Assembly: GCA_030607815.1 (NCBI GenBank)
Contig: JAUWJG010000008.1
Coordinates: forward strand, 1 to 17,939
Direction of reading: 5' to 3'
Origin: Candidatus Bathyarchaeota archaeon
GTDB taxonomy: Archaea > Thermoproteota > Bathyarchaeia > RBG-16-48-13 > GCA-020355125
Length of the DNA stretch: 17,939 nucleotides
The notes under the pieces: generated by a model
Database searches by the model: none
Told to the model about the DNA's origin: nothing
The model's input: only the letters and a program-made list of their open reading frames with translations
Shown: piece after piece, positions 5,697-12,722 of the stretch
Layout of the letters: each line of letters begins with the position of its first letter
Numbering within the stretch: position 1 is the first letter of the stretch
Translations under genes and position numbers: made by a program

Positions 5697-6924
5697 TTAC
5701 TCTTCCTCTTCTGCAGTTAATTTGCGGTTCTTTGAAATTAAATGATGAATTTTTTTCTCAAAATCCTGTACTGTCTTCTTCCAGTTATGGAGATCCCGCT
5801 TTAATTCTTCAATTTCCTTCGTCCGCTTTTCATTTTTGATCATTAGATTTTCTAGTTTAGCTGTTATAAACACTAGTTTTGTGTAGTCATCTAACCTTTT
5901 TTTTTCATTATCTTCAATTTTGTCTTTGAGTTCTTTTATTGTGTTGTTCAATGCTTCATTTACTTGAATTCCCTTTTGATTGATCGATAGGTCTGGAATT
6001 GATTTTTTATAAACTTCCTCAAGTCGTTCTTCTGCATCATCAAATCGAGCATAAATCGCGTTCAATCCTGTTTGATACCCCATCATCGCTTCGGCTTCAT
6101 CTTGACCATAACGTCCCACCCTCAATCGAAAAAATTTCCTCAAATTGTGCGGCCGCATCATTATTCTATTTGTCTTTTTGTCGATTTCGAATAAGTTAGC
6201 TTTATCTAAAGCATTTCTCCATATCATGTTAAAATTTTCAGATCGAAATGGAAATAAAAGATCTCCTTTATTTTTTCTAAAAACTTTAGGAGTTCTACGT
6301 TTAGCTCTCTCCATGTATTTGTCTCGATATTTGAGCCATTCTTGTACCGCTTCTTTAGCTTCTGGAGAAATGAATGTAATCCTTTTTTTTCCCGTCTTTG
6401 TATGTTCCCCTTGAATCTTAATCTTCACGGGATAATGGTCGAATTCAATATCGCCTAATCTTATCCTAACCGTTTCTCTAATTTGCATCCCACTAGATGA
6501 TAAGACTAATGTTAATGCTTTACCTTGTAAAGGTAGATACTCAATAATTCTCTTTAATTCGTTATTGCTTGGAACTTTCTCCCACGTTATAGAATCAACA
6601 TTTTTACTATTCACGTTTCTAAAGAACCGTTTAGGAAACTTTATTCCATTATCGTCTAAGAAGACTTTTACTGCGTTGAGCCTTGATCCCTTTGTTGATG
6701 GTGCTTTATCATGTAGGCTATCTTTGAAATTGAGAATATCTTCTTGGTAATCTCTTTTTTCACTCATATATTTTTCGGCTTTTGTATCTAAATTCTCGTT
6801 TTTAAGTGTGGGATAGATGAGATTGAAAAATTGTTTGATTCCTACTTTGTAATTAATTTTTGTGTTTTCAGCTTCATATTGACGGAGGAATTGTGTTACA
6901 TTTATTAACCTTTCATTCCCCCAT
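5697..6924 (-). pseudogene. Tyrosine recombinase (archaeal integrase), apparent frameshift near its start
   Basis: The longest intact reading starts at 6767 (356 aa) and contains the catalytic domain. The conserved residues are arginine in GMQIRETV (R97), lysine in HTKTGKKR (K124), H-x-x-R in RPHNLRKFF (H207, R210), and the nucleophile tyrosine in LNAIYARF (Y239). The position usually GH/GW is MGY (Y231). Residues 265-356 form a charged, probable coiled-coil tail. The same frame stays open upstream of 6767 and encodes what looks like the rest of the core-binding domain (NERLINVTQFLRQYEAENTK, then INYKVGIKQFFNLIYP), but it contains no ATG, GTG or TTG. An ATG at 6924 is one base out of frame. 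Dropping one G from the five-G run at 6922-6918 would give a 408-residue protein, a normal length. It is either an inactivated gene, a sequencing error, or a shortened protein started at 6767. Confidence 0.75.
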
Positions 6925-6956
6925 AATATTGAATCACATCTTGAAAATACCTTAAT

Positions 6957-6967
6957 GTATATAAAAT
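6957..6967. promoter_or_regulatory. TATA element that could serve both divergent genes
   Basis: The plus strand reads GTATATAAAAT, a good box for the PAC2 gene at 7010 (start near 6990). Read on the minus strand it is TTTTATATAC, which would start transcription near 6934, ten bases ahead of the ATG at 6924 of the recombinase. Either or both uses are possible. Confidence 0.45.
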
Positions 6968-7009
6968 CAGTGGTTAATATAACGTATACTATGTCATAGA
7001 TGATAATAT

Positions 7010-7795
7010 ATGAATGTCAAAATTATTCTCAAACAAAAGATGAAATTTAAGGACCCTTACCTAATTTGCGGTCTTCCTGGAATAGGACATGTCGGGAAAG
7101 TAACTATTGACTATCTTATTAAGGACTTAAATGCAGTTTTATTCGGTGAAGTGTATTCACACTTTTTTCCTTCATACGTACTTATTAACAAAGATGGACT
7201 CGTTGAATTGATGAAAAACGAGTTGTATTTCTGGAAAGATAAAAAATTTAAACATGATTTAATACTATTCACTGGAAACACTCAGGCAGTTTCACCGGAG
7301 GGACAGTTTATAATAGCTGAAGAAGTTTTAAACACACTCCTTACTTTTGGAGTGAAAAAGTTATACTCAATAGCGGCCTATGTTGGTGATAAACCGGTTG
7401 AGGTACCTCGGGTTTATGGAGCAGCAACTGATCCTATACTGATTGAAGAGATGAAAACATATGGCGTACTACAAATGGGGAATGGTAATATAGGCGGTAC
7501 AAATGGGTTAATTATTGGATTAGCAAAGACAAAAGAACTTAATGGAATGTGCCTACTCGGTGAAACTCGTGGATACCAAACCCCTTCAGGACACACTGTA
7601 GTTGATATTAAGGCTGCAAGAGCTGTACTGAATGTTCTTACGCAAATGTTAGGTATCCAGGTGGATATGGCTCCTATAGAAAGCCGAGTGGATCAAACTT
7701 CTGAATTCATCACAAAATTGGAAGAAGCTGAAAGTCTGATGCTTAAACAGATCCAAAATACTACTCCAAAGAATTTCTCGCGATATATCTCTTAA
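7010..7795 (+). CDS. PAC2-family protein (archaeal proteasome-assembly-chaperone-like)
   Basis: 261 residues of the PAC2 family (COG1938/COG2047 type). In archaea, members such as PbaA and PbaB help assemble the 20S proteasome or act as its adaptors; many others have no known role. The family start motif, LICGLPGIGHVGKVTIDYLI, is near residue 20. It is followed by GNTQAVSPEGQF and by GVKKLYSIAAYVGD and GGTNGLIIGLAK, all in the usual places. The C-terminus ends RYIS. The hydrophobic-Tyr-X tail used by some proteasome binders is not strictly present because the Tyr is one position off. It is followed 15 bp later by a paralogue. The start at 7010 has no strong ribosome-binding site. Confidence 0.85.
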   Translation: MNVKIILKQKMKFKDPYLICGLPGIGHVGKVTIDYLIKDLNAVLFGEVYSHFFPSYVLINKDGLVELMKNELYFWKDKKFKHDLILFTGNTQAVSPEGQFIIAEEVLNTLLTFGVKKLYSIAAYVGDKPVEVPRVYGAATDPILIEEMKTYGVLQMGNGNIGGTNGLIIGLAKTKELNGMCLLGETRGYQTPSGHTVVDIKAARAVLNVLTQMLGIQVDMAPIESRVDQTSEFITKLEEAESLMLKQIQNTTPKNFSRYIS

Positions 7796-7810
7796 TTATT
7801 TGGATTTAAA

Positions 7811-8491
7811 ATGTCTAAAACTATTTGGGTAAAACATTTTAGAAACTCCAAGCTAAATGAACCAATTGCAATCGTTGGTTCACCGGGTTTAAGATCTATT
7901 GGAAAATTGACAATCGATTATTTAGTGAAAAAACTTCAAGCTAAGTTAATTGCTGAATTATACTCTACATATTTCCCTCTTATTTTTCATACAAAACCGT
8001 CTTATGCTTCACATCCAAGATTACTTGGAGACGCTGGTGTGAGTATAAGAAAAAGTGAACTAGCATTTCCAAGAATTCAGTTTCATTCTTCAACTTTTCC
8101 AGATCTTCTTCTTATTAATGGGTACCACGCAAATTTTAACGGTCAATATGCAGTTGCTGAAAAAGTTTTAGATCTTTTCGAAGAATATAATGTTAAAAAG
8201 ATGATTGTATTGGCTGGTCATGGTGGGAAGGGAAATGAGATTTGCTGTGCAGCAACCAACTTGAAGCTCATACAAGAGCTGAAAGAAAAATATGGGCTTG
8301 AAGTTGAATATCAAGGATCTTTTTATGGATTTTCTGGTTTAGTTTTTGGATTGGCTAAATTAAGAAGCATTGAATCAATATGTCTATTTGGGAAAACTGA
8401 ATCAACTTCGGGAGAGGCTGAATCCCCAGATGAAAACGCAGTTAGTGTAATATTGAAATATCTTTCTCGCATACTAAAAATTGACTTATAA
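7811..8491 (+). CDS. PAC2-family protein, diverged paralogue
   Basis: 226 residues with the same PAC2 fold and order of motifs as the gene before it: IVGSPGLRSIGKLTIDYLVK near residue 20, LLINGYHANFNGQYAVAEKV, KKMIVLAGHGG, then GFSGLVFGLAK. The PGIG glycine-rich motif has become PGLRSIG, and the middle region has a different insertion (HTKPSYASHPRLLGD). It lies 15 bp downstream of its paralogue, so they are almost certainly co-transcribed and may form a hetero-oligomer, as PAC1-PAC2 and PbaA-PbaB pairs do. There is no C-terminal proteasome-binding tail (ends KIDL). No clear ribosome-binding site precedes the ATG. Confidence 0.82.
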   Translation: MSKTIWVKHFRNSKLNEPIAIVGSPGLRSIGKLTIDYLVKKLQAKLIAELYSTYFPLIFHTKPSYASHPRLLGDAGVSIRKSELAFPRIQFHSSTFPDLLLINGYHANFNGQYAVAEKVLDLFEEYNVKKMIVLAGHGGKGNEICCAATNLKLIQELKEKYGLEVEYQGSFYGFSGLVFGLAKLRSIESICLFGKTESTSGEAESPDENAVSVILKYLSRILKIDL

Positions 8492-8542
8492 TAGAAGTTA
8501 TATGTCGTTTTGTATTAATATAATTGATCGAATTATCCCCTT

Positions 8543-8565
8543 TTAATTAGAAACATTCTAATTAA
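8543..8565 (+). repeat. Perfect 10-bp inverted repeat (hairpin) after the PAC2 pair
   Basis: TTAATTAGAA and TTCTAATTAA flank the three-base loop ACA with no mismatch, 51 bp after the stop at 8491. It could stabilise the 3' end of the PAC2 transcript or be a protein-binding palindrome. No T run follows directly, so it is not a bacterial-style terminator. Confidence 0.6.
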
Positions 8566-8955
8566 CATTCTCAACAATATGAAAAAAAACTATTTGTTAG
8601 ATTGAAATATAACTTTATTTTAAGTTGATGAGTCACAATCATTTTTGTTTTCTTCTAACTATTATTTCATAAAATTGAATATAGCCTTAATGTTCTATAA
8701 CTTCATAATAAACGATTTTAAATCATTTGTATCTTACTAAAACTTGGAACTGGTTAGATTGACAATGATCTTAACATGTTCTCTAGTAACCACAATTAAC
8801 GAAAAAAAATACATTCTAACTATCATAGCCTATCAAAAATAATTTCTTTCCATATTAATACACTGATTTATTTAATTTGAGTTAAAATACTGTTAAAAAA
8901 ATGTTTGATAAATCAATATATACATTATTTAACTAGATTTCCTGTTAAAAATAAA
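8566..8955. other. AT-rich non-coding stretch, nothing recognised
   Basis: About 390 bp of low-GC sequence with frequent stops in all frames and no RNA fold I could identify. It separates the PAC2 pair from the RNA polymerase promoter. Confidence 0.6.
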
Positions 8956-8970
8956 GCAACCTTTATAAGT
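8951..8970 (+). promoter_or_regulatory. Promoter of the RNA polymerase operon (BRE + TATA)
   Basis: CTTTATAAGT at 8961-8970 is a strong archaeal TATA box, preceded by the purine-rich ATAAAGCAAC in the BRE position. Transcription would start near 8992, leaving a leader of about 94 nt before the rpoH start at 9086. The leader contains ATACGATTTGAGGG and similar sequence but no fold I can defend. Confidence 0.6.
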
Positions 8971-9085
8971 TTCTCATTTGCTAAAAACATTATCCTCATA
9001 CGATTTGAGGGTGCCTCTGTGTCTTGATTAGAACATCCAATAATCCAGTAACAAACTAATTTTCAATGAGTAATTATTAAAGGGG

Positions 9086-9340
9086 ATGTATGTTTACTTG
9101 CCTCAAAAAAAATATAATTTATTTAATCATGTGTTAGTACCTAAACATATTCTTCTAACCGAAGAAGAAGCCCAAAGTATTCTTAAACAATACCGAATAA
9201 AACCATACCAATTACCTCATATTAAAGCTTCAGATCCAGGGGCTAGAGCTATTGATGCAAAAACAGGTAACATTATTAAAATAATGAGAAAAAGTCCCAC
9301 AGCTGGGAAAGCAATAGCTTATCGTTATGTAGTGGATTGA
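9086..9340 (+). CDS. rpoH: DNA-directed RNA polymerase subunit H (RpoH/Rpb5)
   Basis: This is the small archaeal counterpart of the C-terminal domain of eukaryotic Rpb5, part of the jaw of RNA polymerase. Recognised by FNHVLVPKHILLTEEEAQ, QYRIKPYQLPHIKASDPGAR and the C-terminal KIMRKSPTAGKAIAYRYVVD. It opens the operon with rpoB 36 bp downstream. The start is uncertain. The ATG at 9086 overlaps its own AAAGGGG Shine-Dalgarno with no spacing, while an in-frame TTG at 9098 would give a start closer to the usual family N-terminus at a long spacing of 12 bases. A length of 80-84 residues is normal either way. Confidence 0.95.
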   Translation: MYVYLPQKKYNLFNHVLVPKHILLTEEEAQSILKQYRIKPYQLPHIKASDPGARAIDAKTGNIIKIMRKSPTAGKAIAYRYVVD

Positions 9341-9365
9341 TCTAATAAAGAAATTCTCAAGGGAG

Positions 9366-9374
9366 TATATAAAA
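9366..9374 (+). promoter_or_regulatory. TATA-like box between rpoH and rpoB
   Basis: TATATAAAA lies between the AAGGGAG ribosome-binding site and the TTG start of rpoB. If used, transcription would begin inside rpoB near 9396, shortly before an in-frame ATG at 9410 (M12). It may be chance in AT-rich DNA. Confidence 0.2.
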
Positions 9375-9376
9375 AC

Positions 9377-12300
9377 TTGGTTATCTCTCACTCTGATTTG
9401 TGGACATTAATGGAATCTTTTTTTGAAGAAAAAGGGTTAGTAAGACAACATTTAGAATCCTATAATAATTTTGTTGAAAATGAACTGCAAAAAATCATTT
9501 ATGAGAAGGACGAAATTCAAATATATGCAGCTGATTACCCTTTCAAAGTTAAACTTAAAAAATTAGAAATAGGAAGACCCCGAGTCATTGAAGTCGATGG
9601 GTCAGATCATCCAATATTTCCTTCAGAAGCGCGATTTAGAAATCTCACGTATGCTGCGCCATTATATCTGGAGATGAGTATCGTTAAAGATGAACGTGAA
9701 GAAAGTTTTGAAGTCGTCCATATTGGTGATCTTCCAATTATGTTAAAATCTAATCTATGTTCGCTAAGCAACTTCTCCTCTGAGGAATTAATGTCAGTTG
9801 GAGAAGACCCTAAAGATCCGGGCGGATACTTTATTATAAATAGATCTGAGCGAGTGATTGTCGGATTAGAAGATTTAGCTCCAAACAGAATCCTTGTAGA
9901 TATAGATTCAAGTGGAAGTAAGCCTATCTATAATGCTAAAGTATTCTCTAGAACTGTAGGCTTTAGAGCTAGAATAACCTGTAAGGTTAAATCAAAGGGG
10001 GCTCTAACTGTATCAATTCCAGGTCTTCCTGCTGGAATCCCCCTTGTTATTCTTATGAGAGCTTTAGGAATAGAATCAGATAAAGAAATCGTAGAGATTG
10101 TATCAACCAATAAAACAGTTCAAAGCTTACTAGAGCCCTCTTTTGATGAAGCTTTAGGAATAAATACTATTGCTGAAGCTGTTACATATATTGGGAATAG
10201 AGCTTCTTATGGACAAATTGCGGAGTACAGAATTAGAAGAGCTTACAGCCTCTTAGATCGGAATTTTCTTCCACACGTGGGAAATACTCCTGAACAACGT
10301 CTTGAAAAAGCTTATTTTTTGGGAGAGATGGCTTCAAGGTCAATCGAATTAAAATTAGGATTTAGAGAAGAGGATGATAAAGATCATTATGCAAATAAAC
10401 GTTTAAAATTAGCTGGGTCCTTGCTCGCAGACCTCTTTCGTCTCGCGTTCAGAAATCTATGTCGAGATATTAAATATCAATTGGAACGGATGAGTGCTAG
10501 ACGGAAAAAAATTACCATATCCGCTGCTGTTCGACATGGTATTATAACCGGTCGAATAAAACATGCCATTGCCACGGGTAACTGGGGTTATGGGCGAGTT
10601 GGGATAACTCAGCTTCTCGATAGAACTAACTGCATTTCTACTTTGAGTAATTTACGACGTTTACAATCACCTCTGAGCCGTAGTCAACCAAACTTTGAAG
10701 CTCGAGATTTACATCCAACACATTGGGGCAGAGTATGTCCTAATGAAACACCCGAAGGATCCAATTGTGGACTTGTTAAAAATCTTGCTCTTATGGCTAA
10801 TATCTCCGTTGGCACTAATACAGGTGCGATAAAAGAAGCACTTCTAACATTAAATGTCGTTCCTACAAAAGAAGTGAATAATGAAATCAGAGCTCATGAT
10901 ATCAAAATTTACGTTGATGGTGCTTTAATAGGCTATACCAATAGTCCGAACTCTGTTGTTAATAATTTTAAACATATGCGAAGACAGGGGTTAATCAGTT
11001 CTGAAGCTAACATCGCTTACTACACAGACCAAGATAATGATGTTATTTCTAAAGAAATCATAGTTACTTGTGACTTTGGAAGAGTCAGGCGACCACTTAT
11101 TATTGTTGAAAACGGTGAATCTAAACTTAAACAAGAACATATTACCAAATTAAAATCTTCAGAACTGACATGGTCAAATCTAATCAAAGAAGGTATCGTT
11201 GAGTACCTTGATGCTGAAGAAGAGGAAAATGCTTTTATTGCTTTACACCCATCGAAAGTTACCCTTAAACATACTCACTCAGAGATAGCTCCCTCCACGA
11301 TCTTGGGCATTGCAACTTCAATTATACCATATGCTGAATATAATCAATCACCCAGAAACTCATATGAAGCAGCTATGTCTAAACAAGCGCTAGGGATTTA
11401 CAGTATTAATTTTAAGAATCGTGTTGATACCCAATCACACCTTCTCCATTATCCCCAAAAACCTCTTGTTAAAACAAAACCGATGGACATCCTGGGCTAC
11501 ACTGATAAACCTCCTGGTCAAAACTATGTCGTAGCAGTACTTTCTGAAGGATATAATATGGAAGATGCATTAGTATTCAATAAATCATCTATCGACCGTG
11601 GATTAGGTCGATCTACATTCTTTAGAGTTTATAAAGCTGAAAGCAAACGTTATCTTGGTGGGTTAAGGGATAAATTTGGGATTCCTGAAGCTGGAACGAG
11701 AGGTTTTAGAGGTGAACAATACTTTCGTTTCTTAGAGAATGATGGTCTCGTTAGTGTTTCTTCTCAGATTGAAAGAAATGATGTCCTTGTTGGAAGGACA
11801 AGTCCACCTCGTTTCTTAGAAGAATTCAGAGACTTTGAAGTTAAGGGACCTACAAGGCGAGATACATCTGTTACTATGAAACACATGGGTGTAGGTATTG
11901 TTGATGACGTCTTTCTAATGGTCTCCGCAGAAGGTAGTGAACTGGTAAAAGTCAGAGTTAGAGATCAACGTATACCTGAATTAGGTGACAAATTCGCATC
12001 TCGCCATGGACAGAAAGGTGTTATGGGTATGATTGTACCCCAAGAGGACATGCCTTTCACAGTGGCGGGTATAGTGCCAGACGTGATTATTAATCCCCAT
12101 ACGTTTCCATCTCGTATGACTATAGGTCAATTCATTGAATCTATTGCTGGCAAAGCTGCTGCTTTACAAGGTGAGATTGTAGATGGAACACCATTTAGCG
12201 GTAAAAAACCGGAAGAGATAAGGGATAGTCTTAAAAAACTTGGATTTCAACATGGCGGTACAGAAGTTATGTATAATGGAATAACAGGAGAAAAATTTGA

Positions 12301-12721
12301 AGCTAAAATCTTCATTGGATTAATATACTATCAAAAGCTTCACCATATGGTCGCAGATAAAATGCATGCAAGGGCTAGAGGTCAAGTACAGATGCTTACA
12401 CGACAACCAACAGAAGGCAGGTCAAGAGGTGGAGGATTAAGATTTGGAGAAATGGAAAGAGACTGCTTAATTGGACATGGAGCAGCTTTACTCCTGAAAG
12501 ATCGACTATTAGAGGAGTCAGATAGGAGTATAATCTATATCTGTGAAACATGTGGGTATTTGGCTTATTACAATTTTAAACAACGTAAATATTTTTGCCA
12601 AATTTGTGATGAACAAGGACACATTTCATCAGTTGTTGTATCTTATGCTTTTAAGCTTCTACTTCAAGAATTAATGTCCCTCTGTATTTCACCAAAGTTA
12701 ATGTTAAGGAGGAAAGCATAA
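9377..12721 (+). CDS. rpoB: DNA-directed RNA polymerase subunit B (unsplit B''+B')
   Basis: This is the second-largest catalytic subunit of RNA polymerase, 1114 residues in one chain. It starts ISHSDLWTLMESFFEEKGLV as in other archaeal B subunits. Markers in order are HPTHWGRVCPNETPEGSNCG (hybrid-binding region), GYNMEDALVFNKSS, GRTSPPRF and GDKFASRHGQKGV (about residues 870-882, next to the active site). A C-terminal zinc site is formed by C1056, C1059, C1074 and C1077. Many methanogens and halophiles split this gene into B'' and B'; here it is fused. The start is TTG at 9377, with AAGGGAG (9359-9365) about 11 bases upstream. No other start fits the family N-terminus as well. The stop is one base from the rpoA ATG. 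Confidence 0.98.
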   Translation: MVISHSDLWTLMESFFEEKGLVRQHLESYNNFVENELQKIIYEKDEIQIYAADYPFKVKLKKLEIGRPRVIEVDGSDHPIFPSEARFRNLTYAAPLYLEMSIVKDEREESFEVVHIGDLPIMLKSNLCSLSNFSSEELMSVGEDPKDPGGYFIINRSERVIVGLEDLAPNRILVDIDSSGSKPIYNAKVFSRTVGFRARITCKVKSKGALTVSIPGLPAGIPLVILMRALGIESDKEIVEIVSTNKTVQSLLEPSFDEALGINTIAEAVTYIGNRASYGQIAEYRIRRAYSLLDRNFLPHVGNTPEQRLEKAYFLGEMASRSIELKLGFREEDDKDHYANKRLKLAGSLLADLFRLAFRNLCRDIKYQLERMSARRKKITISAAVRHGIITGRIKHAIATGNWGYGRVGITQLLDRTNCISTLSNLRRLQSPLSRSQPNFEARDLHPTHWGRVCPNETPEGSNCGLVKNLALMANISVGTNTGAIKEALLTLNVVPTKEVNNEIRAHDIKIYVDGALIGYTNSPNSVVNNFKHMRRQGLISSEANIAYYTDQDNDVISKEIIVTCDFGRVRRPLIIVENGESKLKQEHITKLKSSELTWSNLIKEGIVEYLDAEEEENAFIALHPSKVTLKHTHSEIAPSTILGIATSIIPYAEYNQSPRNSYEAAMSKQALGIYSINFKNRVDTQSHLLHYPQKPLVKTKPMDILGYTDKPPGQNYVVAVLSEGYNMEDALVFNKSSIDRGLGRSTFFRVYKAESKRYLGGLRDKFGIPEAGTRGFRGEQYFRFLENDGLVSVSSQIERNDVLVGRTSPPRFLEEFRDFEVKGPTRRDTSVTMKHMGVGIVDDVFLMVSAEGSELVKVRVRDQRIPELGDKFASRHGQKGVMGMIVPQEDMPFTVAGIVPDVIINPHTFPSRMTIGQFIESIAGKAAALQGEIVDGTPFSGKKPEEIRDSLKKLGFQHGGTEVMYNGITGEKFEAKIFIGLIYYQKLHHMVADKMHARARGQVQMLTRQPTEGRSRGGGLRFGEMERDCLIGHGAALLLKDRLLEESDRSIIYICETCGYLAYYNFKQRKYFCQICDEQGHISSVVVSYAFKLLLQELMSLCISPKLMLRRKA

Positions 12722-12722
12722 A

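Noticed and set aside
3919..5700. An attachment site duplicated from a tRNA 3' end that would bound an integrated element
   Set aside because: I searched by eye for a second copy of the tRNA T-arm/acceptor sequences near the integrase and found none.
5999..6414. Plus-strand ORFs inside the integrase gene
   Set aside because: They are antisense to clearly conserved integrase residues and show no protein-family features.
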